Source: Caldilineales bacterium (GTDB taxonomy: Bacteria > Chloroflexota > Anaerolineae > J102). From it: 64,000 nucleotides of DNA. The stretch's first letter is position 1; every line of letters begins with the position of its first letter. The notes below the pieces were generated by a model. It saw only the letters and a list, made by a program, of their open reading frames with translations, ran no database searches and was not told the origin of the DNA. Where the stretch lies: positions 1 to 64,000 of the forward strand of contig JAIBAP010000018.1 of NCBI GenBank assembly GCA_019695115.1. The letters are read 5' to 3'. A program made the translations under genes and the position numbers. Shown piece after piece: positions 56,381-64,000 of the stretch.

Positions 56381-57040
56381 ATGCAACAAGAAGTCGCCAT
56401 GCTCATCCTCCAGCGCGCGGAAGGCGGCGCCGCCCGCTGGCCGCTCGACCGCAACCGCTTGCTCATCGGCCGCGACCCCGATTGCGATGTCATCCTGCCA
56501 GAGCGAGTGGTATCGCGGCATCACGCCAGCATCGAACGCCGCCACGATGGCTACTACCTGGCCGACAACGGCAGCAAGAATGGCACCTTTGTCAACGGCG
56601 AGCCGGTGGGCGAGGGCGTCTTACTGCGCGATGGCGACGACATCCAGATCGCCCTCCGCTTCCGTCTGACCTTTGTCGATGCCGGGGCCACCGCCCCCCT
56701 CACCGCCGACCTGGGGCGCTCGCAGCCGGCCGTGGGCCTGCGGCTGGATGACACCCGCCGGGCGGTGGAAATCCACGGCCGGCTGCTGGACCCGCCCCTT
56801 TCGGCCGCCCAATACCGGCTGCTGGCCACCCTGGTGACCGCGCAGGGTGCGGTCATCAACCGCGACGAGGTGGTGCGGGCGGTCTGGCCCGATTCCGAAA
56901 GCTCCGGCGTGACCGAACAGGCCATCGACGCCCTGGTTCGCCGCCTGCGCGAGCGCCTGGCCGAACTGGAGCCGGAGCACCAGTACATCGTCACTGTGCG
57001 CGGGCATGGCTTCCGCTTTGAGAATCCGGTGGAGGGGTAG
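56381..57040 (+). CDS. FHA domain fused to an OmpR/PhoB-type winged-helix DNA-binding domain
   Basis: Residues about 10-100 form an FHA phosphothreonine-binding domain (LLIGRDPDCDVILPERVVSR, HHASIERR, NGSKNGTFVNGEPV). Residues about 120-215 form a winged helix of the OmpR/PhoB type (SAAQYRLLATLVTAQGAVIN, REEVV-like RDEVVRAVWPDSES, VTEQAIDALVRRLRERL, YIVTVRGHGFRFE). There is no receiver domain; the FHA takes its place, so DNA binding would be controlled by binding to a phosphothreonine, plausibly on the neighbouring kinase or its substrate. The gene follows a long repeat array with no clear promoter. Confidence 0.88.
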   Translation: MQQEVAMLILQRAEGGAARWPLDRNRLLIGRDPDCDVILPERVVSRHHASIERRHDGYYLADNGSKNGTFVNGEPVGEGVLLRDGDDIQIALRFRLTFVDAGATAPLTADLGRSQPAVGLRLDDTRRAVEIHGRLLDPPLSAAQYRLLATLVTAQGAVINRDEVVRAVWPDSESSGVTEQAIDALVRRLRERLAELEPEHQYIVTVRGHGFRFENPVEG

Positions 57041-57041
57041 A

Positions 57042-57192
57042 GGGGTAGACAAGTAGACAAGGCAACAGTCAACAGTCAACAATCAACAGTCAACAACCAA
57101 CGAGCCACCTGCCACCTGCGACCTGCCACCTGCCACCTGCCACCTGCCACCTGCCACCTGCCCCCTGCCCCCTGCCCCCCGCCCCCTGCCAC
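57042..57192. repeat. Array changing type along its length (GTAGACAA, CAACAGT, CCACCTG, CCCCCTG)
   Basis: Short GTAGACAA octamers are followed by CAACAGT, then CCACCTG and finally CCCCCTG heptamers in continuous 7-bp register, from the stop of the FHA gene to the start of the HemW-like gene. Confidence 0.85.
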
Positions 57193-58362
57193 TTGCCCCC
57201 CCTCTCCCTCTACCTCCACATCCCTTTCTGCCAGCGCAAGTGCCCGTATTGCGATTTCAATACCTATGCCGGGCGCGAGGGGCGATACGAGGCCTATGCG
57301 CGGGCGCTGGCGGCGGATTTGCGGCGCGCGGGGCTGGCGATGGGCCGGCCGGAGGTTCCCACCGTCTTTTTGGGCGGCGGCACGCCCACGGTGCTGGAGT
57401 CAGAGCAGTTGCAGACGATCTTCGCCGGGCTGCGCGACGGCTTCCGCCCCCTGCCCCTGGCCGAGATCACCAGCGAGGCCAACCCCGGAGCGGTCGATCA
57501 GAGCCGCTTCGAGAGGCTGCGGCGGCTTGGCGTCAACCGGCTGAGCATGGGGGTGCAGTCGTTTGCGGGGGATGAGTTGCGCTTCCTGGGGCGCATCCAC
57601 AGCGCCGGGGAGGCAGAAGAGGCGTTCGGGCTGGCCAGGCGGGCCGGGTTCGACAATATCAACCTGGATTTCATGTTCGGGCTGCCCGGCCAGCGCCCCG
57701 AAACCTGGCGGCGCACGCTCGATCAGGCCCTCGACCTCGGCCCCGAGCACCTTTCGCTCTACAGCCTGATCGTCGAGCCGGAGACGCCGCTGGCCGATTG
57801 GGTGGCGAGCGGCCGAGTGCCCGACCCCGACCCCGACCTGGCTGCCGACCTCTATGAGCTGGCCTGCGAACGGCTCCAAGCGGCCGGCTACGAGCACTAC
57901 GAAATCTCGAACTGGGCGCGGGGGCCGCTGCTGGCAGATGGCTTGCCGGCCTACGCCTGCCGCCACAATCTGGTCTATTGGCGCAACCAGCCGTATCTGG
58001 GCTTTGGGCCGGGCGCGCATAGCTGGTGGGGCGGCAAACGCTGGTCGGTGGGGCGCAGTGTCGAGCACTACATCCGGGCGGCGGCCGTCCACACCCCGCC
58101 GCATGATTACGAAGAAGACATCTCCCCCGCCCTGGCCATGGGCGAGACGATGATGGTGGGACTGCGGTTACTGGGCGTGGGCGTGGAACGGGAGCCGTTC
58201 CGGCAGCGTTTTGGCCGCGAGGTGGCCGAGGTTTGGCCGGCGGAGTTGGCGGAGTTGGCAGCACGGGGGCTGATCGAGATCAGCGATGAGCGGGTGCGAC
58301 TGACGCAGCGGGGGTGGCTGTTGGGGAATCAGGTGTTTGGGGCGTTTCTGCCGGAGGTTTGA
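57193..58362 (+). CDS. hemW: HemW-like radical SAM protein (coproporphyrinogen dehydrogenase family)
   Basis: This 389-aa radical SAM protein has LYLHIPFCQRKCPYCDFN, the C-x3-C-x2-C cluster site of the HemN/HemW family, then FLGGGTPTVL, ITSEANPGAV, LSMGVQSFAGDELRFLGR and a HemN C-terminal domain. The length and lack of an N-terminal extension fit HemW, a haem chaperone, better than HemN oxidase. The likely start is TTG within the end of a heptamer array; no ATG or ribosome site is in place, so the real start is uncertain by a few codons. Confidence 0.88.
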   Translation: MPPLSLYLHIPFCQRKCPYCDFNTYAGREGRYEAYARALAADLRRAGLAMGRPEVPTVFLGGGTPTVLESEQLQTIFAGLRDGFRPLPLAEITSEANPGAVDQSRFERLRRLGVNRLSMGVQSFAGDELRFLGRIHSAGEAEEAFGLARRAGFDNINLDFMFGLPGQRPETWRRTLDQALDLGPEHLSLYSLIVEPETPLADWVASGRVPDPDPDLAADLYELACERLQAAGYEHYEISNWARGPLLADGLPAYACRHNLVYWRNQPYLGFGPGAHSWWGGKRWSVGRSVEHYIRAAAVHTPPHDYEEDISPALAMGETMMVGLRLLGVGVEREPFRQRFGREVAEVWPAELAELAARGLIEISDERVRLTQRGWLLGNQVFGAFLPEV

Positions 58363-58369
58363 AGGCTGT

Positions 58370-58399
58370 TTGACGGTAACTACCATTCTATGGTATCTT
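58370..58399 (+). promoter_or_regulatory. Promoter of the leaderless DNA methylase gene
   Basis: TTGACG (58370-58375), an 18-nt spacer and TATCTT (58394-58399), then 7 nt to the ATG at 58407. Confidence 0.65.
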
Positions 58400-58406
58400 C
58401 TTCGCC

Positions 58407-61100
58407 ATGAGCCAACGATTCAAGACCGTTTACTTCTCCGATTACCCGGCGGAATCGGCGCGCCGGAAGAATCTGACGCTGGCTTTCGGCGAAAAGGATG
58501 GTGATGTCTACGAGTTGGTGCAGGGGATGTCGAGCCACGAATTGCGAGAATTGATCGCTCATCCTAGCTTTACCTCGCTTCAACAGGCGGCTGCGGATGA
58601 GGAGCTTCCCATCAACACCTACTGCCTGCGCCTTTTGCGCCAAAAGCATCGCGCCCTACGCGAGACGTCGATCCAGCACCCTCTCCCCGGTCTTGCAGAG
58701 GCAGATTTCGTTTTCGAACCGATCCAGACGACGTTCAAGGGTAGCCAAACCGAACCGCTCCATCGTTGGTACCCTTTCCTGGAAGGTTATTCCCCCCGTT
58801 TCGTCGAGGAAATCCTTCGCCAACTTGCCCCTGATGCCATCCGCATCCTTGATCCTTTTGCAGGCGCGGGCACGACGCCGCTAACAGTTGCAAACCTGGG
58901 TCGTGAAGGATTCTATTGTGAGATCAATCCTTTGCTACAGTACCTGACCGGTGTCAAGCTGACTGCCTTGACCTTGACAGAAGCGGAACGAATCCGGATG
59001 GCCGGTCGGCTGCGCCAACAGGCTACTGAATTCGAGACTCATTTGGCGGCAGTCGACCGCGACGCGGCTTTGGAGCGCGCCTATAAGAAAACCTTCCGTG
59101 ATAGCGTTTTCTTCGAAGATACGACCTATGATCAAATTTTGCGGGCGCGTACGCTCATCGATCGGCTTGCCTGCACCGAACCACAGATAGCGGGATTCCT
59201 GACAGTCGCAATACTTGCCAGTCTGCTTCCCGCCTCTCATCTCATTCGACGCGGGGATATAAGATACAAAACCAAAGAGGAAAGCAGAAAACATCATGCA
59301 GAGTTTACCTCGACAGTGAGGAGGCAGTTAGCTCTGTTAGCAGACGATTTGGAACATCTGAAGCCTGTTCCATACCGCCCGACGCTGATATGCGAAAATG
59401 CGCGCAATCTGGAGCATTTGCCAGGTCTCGAACTCGATGCCGTGATCACGAGTCCACCCTATCTCAACGGCACAAACTACTTCCGCAACACGAAAATCGA
59501 ATTGTGGTTCCTCCGCTGCCTACAGTCAGCTGATGACCTGGCCGGTTTTCGAAACAAGGCCATCACCGCCGGCATCAACGATGTCACGGTGGGGAAAAGC
59601 AATGACATCGACGATGTGGCCGTGAGCGAACTTGTGGCGCGGCTGCAAGCCACGGCCTACGATTCGCGCATCCCGCGCATGGTTGCCAGCTATTTCGCCG
59701 ACATGAAAGCCGTGTTTGCAGGGGTCAAGAAACACCTGAAAGCGGGCGCGATAGTAGCCGTGGATATCGGCGACTCGCAATATAGCGATATCCATGTACC
59801 GACCGATAGGCTACTGGCCGGCCTCTTGCAGGCACAGGGCTTTTTACTTGAGCGTGAGATCACCCTACGCAAACGAATTTCACGCAGCGGTCTGCCTCTG
59901 CGACAGGTTCTTCTTGTCTTTCGCTTCACTGAACCCGTGTCAATTGCCGTTCGCGAGAGGCAGCTCCGTCTCTTTCCCAGTTGGACTGAGGCTTGGGACA
60001 GGTTCAAGGAACGGCTTCCCCACCAGCAAGGTGATTTTGCCAAACGCAATTGGGGTCATCCACTGCATTCTTTGTGCTCCTACCAAGGTAAGATGAAACC
60101 TTCGCTGGCGGCCCACCTGGTGAAAACCTTCGCTCCAGCAGAGGGGACCATCCTCGACCCATTTGCCGGCGTTGGCACCATCCCCTTCGAGGCGGCCTTG
60201 CAAGGAGTCAGGTCGTGGGCGTTCGATATCAGCCCGACTGCCCTGCACATCACAGCTGCCAAACTCGGTCGATCGGATAGCGTGGCCTGCGAACAACTGT
60301 TGAAATCACTGGCAGGATTCCTGAGCAGCGAAGAAGTCACCGCTAAAGAAATAATGGCGGCGCAGGCAATTCACTTCAATGGTCCCCTGCCTTCTTACTT
60401 CGAGCAAGAGACATTTCGTGAGATTTTGCTGGCCCGACGCTATTTCCTGCAGCATCCACCTACGACGCCTTCCGCATCTCTGGTTCTGGCCGCCCTACTT
60501 CATATTCTGCACGGCAATCGGCCCTATGCCCTTAGCCGACGCTCGCATCCTATCACGCCTTTTGCGCCAACGGGCGATTTCGAGTATCGCCCGCTGATGT
60601 CGCGATTGCAGGATAAGGTCGCCAGGAGTCTGGCAGTGACGTATCCACAGGAGTTCACACCCGGCCAGGCTATCTTTCAGGATGCCACAACGTGGTGGCC
60701 ACAGCCGGTGGATCGACTGGATGCCATCATCACCTCGCCGCCATTTTTCGATAGCACGCGTTTTTACCTTGCCAATTGGATGCGCCTCTGGTTCTGCGGT
60801 TGGGAGGCAGCCGATTTTCGTATTCGGCCACTTGCCTTTGTGGACGAGCGGCAGAAGACCAGCTTTGAGATCTACACACCGATCTTCCGACAGGCGCGAG
60901 AGCGGCTGAAAGATGATGGCGTGATGGTGCTTCACCTGGGGAAGAGTCACAAATGCGACATGGCCCAGGCGCTTGCACGTGTCGCCAGGCGATGGTTTGG
61001 TGTGGCCGATACTTTCTCAGAGAATGTCGAGCATTGCGAGTCGCACGGCATTCGTGACAAGGGCACAGTCGGGGAACACCAGTACCTGGTGCTCTACTGA
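58407..61100 (+). CDS. Double-module DNA methyltransferase
   Basis: This 897-aa protein has two complete methyltransferase modules in tandem. Module 1 has DPFAGAGTTPLTVANLGREG (about 150) and VITSPPYLNGTNYFRNTKIE (about 350). Module 2 has DPFAGVGTIPFEAALQG (about 580) and IITSPPFFDSTRFYLANWMR (about 775). In both the SAM motif precedes S-P-P-Y/F, unlike the beta-class enzyme at 33743. Two modules could modify the two strands of an asymmetric site. The mRNA is probably leaderless. The gene ends 2 nt from the convergent end of an HNH endonuclease gene, a likely partner. Confidence 0.82.
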   Translation: MSQRFKTVYFSDYPAESARRKNLTLAFGEKDGDVYELVQGMSSHELRELIAHPSFTSLQQAAADEELPINTYCLRLLRQKHRALRETSIQHPLPGLAEADFVFEPIQTTFKGSQTEPLHRWYPFLEGYSPRFVEEILRQLAPDAIRILDPFAGAGTTPLTVANLGREGFYCEINPLLQYLTGVKLTALTLTEAERIRMAGRLRQQATEFETHLAAVDRDAALERAYKKTFRDSVFFEDTTYDQILRARTLIDRLACTEPQIAGFLTVAILASLLPASHLIRRGDIRYKTKEESRKHHAEFTSTVRRQLALLADDLEHLKPVPYRPTLICENARNLEHLPGLELDAVITSPPYLNGTNYFRNTKIELWFLRCLQSADDLAGFRNKAITAGINDVTVGKSNDIDDVAVSELVARLQATAYDSRIPRMVASYFADMKAVFAGVKKHLKAGAIVAVDIGDSQYSDIHVPTDRLLAGLLQAQGFLLEREITLRKRISRSGLPLRQVLLVFRFTEPVSIAVRERQLRLFPSWTEAWDRFKERLPHQQGDFAKRNWGHPLHSLCSYQGKMKPSLAAHLVKTFAPAEGTILDPFAGVGTIPFEAALQGVRSWAFDISPTALHITAAKLGRSDSVACEQLLKSLAGFLSSEEVTAKEIMAAQAIHFNGPLPSYFEQETFREILLARRYFLQHPPTTPSASLVLAALLHILHGNRPYALSRRSHPITPFAPTGDFEYRPLMSRLQDKVARSLAVTYPQEFTPGQAIFQDATTWWPQPVDRLDAIITSPPFFDSTRFYLANWMRLWFCGWEAADFRIRPLAFVDERQKTSFEIYTPIFRQARERLKDDGVMVLHLGKSHKCDMAQALARVARRWFGVADTFSENVEHCESHGIRDKGTVGEHQYLVLY

Positions 61101-61102
61101 CC

Positions 61103-62002
61103 TCACTTCGTCAAGAAGTCGGGGACAGTGCTGGCATGCGCAAAGATGTCCGCCCCGGTCGTTTCCTGGATGAGTTGGCGTAGCTTTTTGATGTCATCGG
61201 GATAGGCAATCCACTGCTCGATAAAGCGGTCAACGTTCGCCAGGATGGACTCGATGGCTTTTGGATTCAACTGCGGCGGCCCGTCAAGCAGGTCATAATC
61301 AATGCTGGTCAGTCGAGCCAACGCCCTGAGTTGCTCTGGTTTGTAGAATTCCGAAGGCCACTTGTCGTGTTTGGCATTATTGCATTCGCTACACAAGAGT
61401 GTGGCGCTGGTCGTGTTCAGGGGCCATAGGTACTTCGCCGGCAAGGTGTGATCGAGATCGAAGCCCTTCGTACCGCGCGACCTGTAGACAAGCGGTTTTC
61501 TGCAGTTGAAGCACTGTCCGCCAAACCTCTCGAACACAGCATGGCTGCTAATCCTGCCTTCCTCGCCAGCGATCAAGTTGTACAGGCGCCGCCGCTGTGC
61601 TGCTTCGCGATGCTGATCACTCGTGCGCTTGGGATTCAGATCTGGGTTGATCAATGTGTTCTTGCAGACGCGACATTCAAGTTGACGCCCCGATCGGAAT
61701 GATCGGCCGCCAGGCTTGTGCTTATGGAAGTTCTCCAACGGCTGAAGCCATTCACAGATTCGGCAATACTTCCAGCGCGCAGCCCGTTCGATCACATTCC
61801 CGCCGTTCTCCAAACCACATGTTGGACAAACGATAGCAATGGGCGTGTTGGCGGCGCGCTGTTCCTCAATCCAGTCCTCTGAAACTTTCAGCAACTGGTC
61901 GCAACCTGGTTGGAAGCACTCGAACACCCGCCAGACTTCGCTGGCGTTGACAACACCTGTTCCACGGATGCCGGTAATGTTGTGCGTTTCACGTCTGGGC
62001 AT
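61103..62002 (-). CDS. HNH endonuclease with N-terminal Cys-rich region
   Basis: This 299-aa protein has several CxxC pairs in the first half (CPTCGLENG, YCRICEWLQPLENFHKH, CRVCKN) that suggest zinc ribbons, then an HNH nuclease core: CFNCRKPL, FDLDHTLPAKYLWPL and LLCSECNNAKHDKWP. AGGA lies 10 nt before the ATG. The tail-to-tail position with the double methylase suggests a type II restriction system; on its own it could be another nuclease. Confidence 0.78.
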   Translation of the reverse strand: MPRRETHNITGIRGTGVVNASEVWRVFECFQPGCDQLLKVSEDWIEEQRAANTPIAIVCPTCGLENGGNVIERAARWKYCRICEWLQPLENFHKHKPGGRSFRSGRQLECRVCKNTLINPDLNPKRTSDQHREAAQRRRLYNLIAGEEGRISSHAVFERFGGQCFNCRKPLVYRSRGTKGFDLDHTLPAKYLWPLNTTSATLLCSECNNAKHDKWPSEFYKPEQLRALARLTSIDYDLLDGPPQLNPKAIESILANVDRFIEQWIAYPDDIKKLRQLIQETTGADIFAHASTVPDFLTK

Positions 62003-62091
62003 AGGTAATTCGTCCTGTTTGTTGGCTCCCGTCGAGTATACCTCCTATCGGCAAGGTTCCGGAAACGCAACGGGCCAGGTTGATCCGGTCA

Positions 62092-62188
62092 AATTCGGTC
62101 ACGCCCATCTCTTGACAAGCGCAGTTGCTTGCCCTACTATCGCAGCATCGGTTACAAGCCCACAAAAGCAGGCGAATTCGGTCATACC
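62092..62188 (+). promoter_or_regulatory. Promoter and candidate operators of the DeoR-family gene
   Basis: The promoter is TTGACA (62112-62117), a 17-nt spacer and TACTAT (62135-62140). A direct repeat, AATTCGGTCA, lies at 62092-62101 (just upstream of -35) and at 62175-62184 (downstream of the start), 83 bp apart or about eight helical turns, as expected for a looped operator pair. Confidence 0.6.
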
Positions 62189-62214
62189 CTTTTTGCAGTC
62201 AGCCGGCGTCAACC

Positions 62215-63939
62215 GTGATACCCAGCCAGCGCGAAGCGCTCATCCTCGGTCTTCTCAAGCAGAACGGCGTCGTCAGTGTCGCCGAAGTTTGCTCGCACTG
62301 CAATTGCTCGCCCGAGACGGCGCGGCGGGACTTGCGCCGCCTGGAGGAGCGGGGCGCGGCGGCGCGGACGCACGGCGGGGCGGTGTTGACGCGAGGGGGG
62401 ATGCAGGTGCAGGCCAGGGGCAATGGTTCCGGCATCGCCGAAGCGCGCACGGCCTTGGTCGACCGCGCCGATGTCCTGGTCGTCACCGCCAAAGAGAGCA
62501 GGGCCATCCACCTGCTGGTCGAGCGCGGCCGCCGGGCGGGTCTGCCCATCATCGCCGAAGCGACCGGCTATCCGGGCGCCAAGAGTATCGTCGCCGTAGA
62601 CAACTACCGCGCCGGCTTCGAGTTGGGACAGTGGGTGGCCGATCGCGGGCGCCAATGCCTGGGCGACGTCATCACAGCCCTGATCGTCGGCTATCACCAG
62701 CCCAACACCGAGGCGCGCACGCGCGGCTTCGAGGATGGCCTGCGCCATCTGCCTGCGCGCCAGCGCCGCTTGCTGCGCGTCGATGGCCAGGGGTTGCGCC
62801 AGGCATCGCGACAGATCACGGCCGATGCGCTCAGGCTGGACCCCGAAATCAATGTCATCTTCGGCATCAATGATGATTCGACCCTGGGTGCGCTGGATGC
62901 CTGGCGCGAGGCGGGCCTGCCCCTCGACCGACTGATCGTGGCCACGTTTGGCCTGGAGGGGAACAGCGCCCGCGAGTTGCTGGAGCAGGAGCGTCCGTAC
63001 ACCGTTGGCGTCGCCATGTTCCCCGAATTGGTGGGACGCACGTGCATCGATGCCGCCGTCTGCGCCTACCACAACTGCCCGCTGCCCGAACGCATCCTCA
63101 CACCCTTCGCCATCGTCACGCCCGACAGCCTGGGCCGCTTTTATGAACGCGATGCCAGGACGGGTGATTGGCGGTTGAACTGGCAGGCGGCCGAGCAATT
63201 GCCCTCGGCCAGCGCCGGCTTCACCCTGACCAGCCAGTGTCAGGGCCGGCCCAAACCCCGTCGCATCGGCTATGTCCAGGTCTTCAGCTCGCACGAATGG
63301 TATCAGAACATGCGCCGGGCGATGGAGGAACACAGCCGGGGCCAGGGCATCACGCTCGAGGTTATCGACACCAGCCAGGATCTGGCGCAAGAGGTGGAGG
63401 CGCTGAAACAGGCCATCGGCCAGTCGGCGGCGCACTTCGTCCACGATGGCGATACGATTATCCTCGACGCCGGCAAGACGGCCGCCTATCTGGCCCGCTC
63501 GCTGCGTGGGCGCAACGGCCTTACCGTGATCACCAGTTCGCTGGCCGTGGCGGACGAACTGCGCGAGGAGCCGGGGATCACGCTGGTGCTGTCGGGAGGG
63601 GTGGCGCGGCGAGAGACGCAGGCGCTGGTCGGCCCCAATGCCGAGACGGCGTTTCACGGTCTGCGCGCCGACAAGGTCTTCCTGGCCGTCACCGGGGTCA
63701 GCCTGGGTTTTGGCCTCTCCAACACCAACATCGCCGAAGCCACCGTCAAGCAGCAGATGCTTGCGGCGGCGCGCGAGGTCATCGTCCTGGCCGATTACAG
63801 CAAGATCGGCGTCGAATCGCTGGTCAAGGTGGCGCCCATCGACGCCGTCCACCGCCTCATCACCGACAGCAACATCAGCGCCCACGACCGCCTGACCTTC
63901 ACCCAGCGCGGGATAGAGGTGTCGATTGCGGAGGTTTGA
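62215..63939 (+). CDS. DeoR-family regulator with an inserted periplasmic-binding-protein-like domain
   Basis: From the GTG at 62215 (574 aa) the order is a DeoR winged helix (about 5-60; VSVAEVCSHCNCSPETARRD), a type 1 periplasmic-binding/LacI-like sugar domain (about 75-345; IIAEATGYPGAKSIVAVDNY, GINDDSTLGALDAWREAG), and the normal DeoR sensor domain (about 385-570; DGDTIILDAGKTAAYLARSL, ITSSLAVADEL). DeoR sensors bind phosphorylated sugars, and the extra domain suggests a second, free-sugar ligand. The frame is open from 62125, but that TTG lies inside the promoter, so the GTG is preferred. The regulated genes are not in the window. Confidence 0.83.
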   Translation: MIPSQREALILGLLKQNGVVSVAEVCSHCNCSPETARRDLRRLEERGAAARTHGGAVLTRGGMQVQARGNGSGIAEARTALVDRADVLVVTAKESRAIHLLVERGRRAGLPIIAEATGYPGAKSIVAVDNYRAGFELGQWVADRGRQCLGDVITALIVGYHQPNTEARTRGFEDGLRHLPARQRRLLRVDGQGLRQASRQITADALRLDPEINVIFGINDDSTLGALDAWREAGLPLDRLIVATFGLEGNSARELLEQERPYTVGVAMFPELVGRTCIDAAVCAYHNCPLPERILTPFAIVTPDSLGRFYERDARTGDWRLNWQAAEQLPSASAGFTLTSQCQGRPKPRRIGYVQVFSSHEWYQNMRRAMEEHSRGQGITLEVIDTSQDLAQEVEALKQAIGQSAAHFVHDGDTIILDAGKTAAYLARSLRGRNGLTVITSSLAVADELREEPGITLVLSGGVARRETQALVGPNAETAFHGLRADKVFLAVTGVSLGFGLSNTNIAEATVKQQMLAAAREVIVLADYSKIGVESLVKVAPIDAVHRLITDSNISAHDRLTFTQRGIEVSIAEV

Positions 63940-63943
63940 GGAG

Positions 63944-64000
63944 GTAGGGGGACAAGTAGATAAGTAGACAAGTAGACAAGTAGACAGGTAGACAAGGAAA
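63944..64000. repeat. 8-bp-period array (GTAGACAA) at the window edge
   Basis: Octamers of ACAAGTAG/ATAAGTAG follow the stop of the DeoR-family gene and continue to the last base. A short piece of the same family lies at 57042-57060. Confidence 0.85.

Noticed and set aside
62125-62214. Longer N-terminus for the DeoR-family regulator
   Set aside because: The upstream TTG lies between the -35 and -10 boxes of a consensus promoter, and the helix-turn-helix domain starts right after the GTG at 62215.

Overview
The window is GC-rich DNA that most resembles a Chloroflexota genome of the Anaerolineae/Caldilineae kind. This is an inference from several features together: class I HMG-CoA reductase, secreted proteins with long Pro/Thr linkers and a Y-L-P-L type tail, a PucC-family carrier, an FHA/winged-helix regulator, REP-like palindromes and many intergenic arrays with a 7-bp period. 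No rRNA or tRNA gene, CRISPR array or complete insertion sequence was recognised.

Layout. 1-5230: a membrane protein cut by the left edge, a MalY/PatB-type C-S lyase, HMG-CoA reductase, a RelE-type toxin-antitoxin pair and a homocysteine S-methyltransferase. 5416-26690: six large secreted proteins, all on the minus strand. They are a two-module 5'-nucleotidase, a sulfatase with a decayed 3' end, a subtilase with CSLREA/beta-helix regions, an SBBP beta-propeller protein with a DNRLRE-like domain, a second two-module nucleotidase-like protein and a second subtilase. Most have a signal peptide, a PT-rich linker and a GC-rich hairpin after the stop.

26739-42029: the branched-chain amino-acid locus ilvB-ilvN-ilvC-leuA-leuC-leuD-leuB-cimA. 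Upstream lies a consensus promoter, a 35-codon leader peptide with ten Leu/Ile/Val codons in a run of twelve, and mutually exclusive antiterminator and terminator hairpins. This is a textbook transcription attenuator. Many gene junctions carry extra genes: a four-helix-bundle IVP gene, a restriction endonuclease plus methyltransferase, a BrnT pair, a DUF4160-type pair, a 67-aa unknown gene and HicAB. CimA plus LeuCD/LeuB supplies 2-oxobutanoate for isoleucine, and IlvBNC serves both branches.

42051-49328: REP-like palindromes, an MFS exporter, a small membrane protein, a PucC/BCD-family transporter with a hairpin around its start codon, a glycine-zipper protein, a glycosyltransferase overlapping an APH-type kinase, and small unknown ORFs behind a good promoter. 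49519-64000: an acyl-ACP-reductase-like protein with a large extra N-terminal region; a GH3 enzyme followed by a Ser/Thr kinase and an FHA/winged-helix protein; a HemW-like radical SAM protein; a double-module DNA methylase facing an HNH endonuclease; and a DeoR regulator with an inserted sugar-binding domain.

Two themes run through the window. Promoters close to TTGACA-N17-TATAMT are easy to see, and several put the -10 box only 6-7 nt before the start codon, which implies leaderless mRNAs. Tandem arrays with a 7-bp period but different sequences fill many gaps and have entered coding sequence in places.
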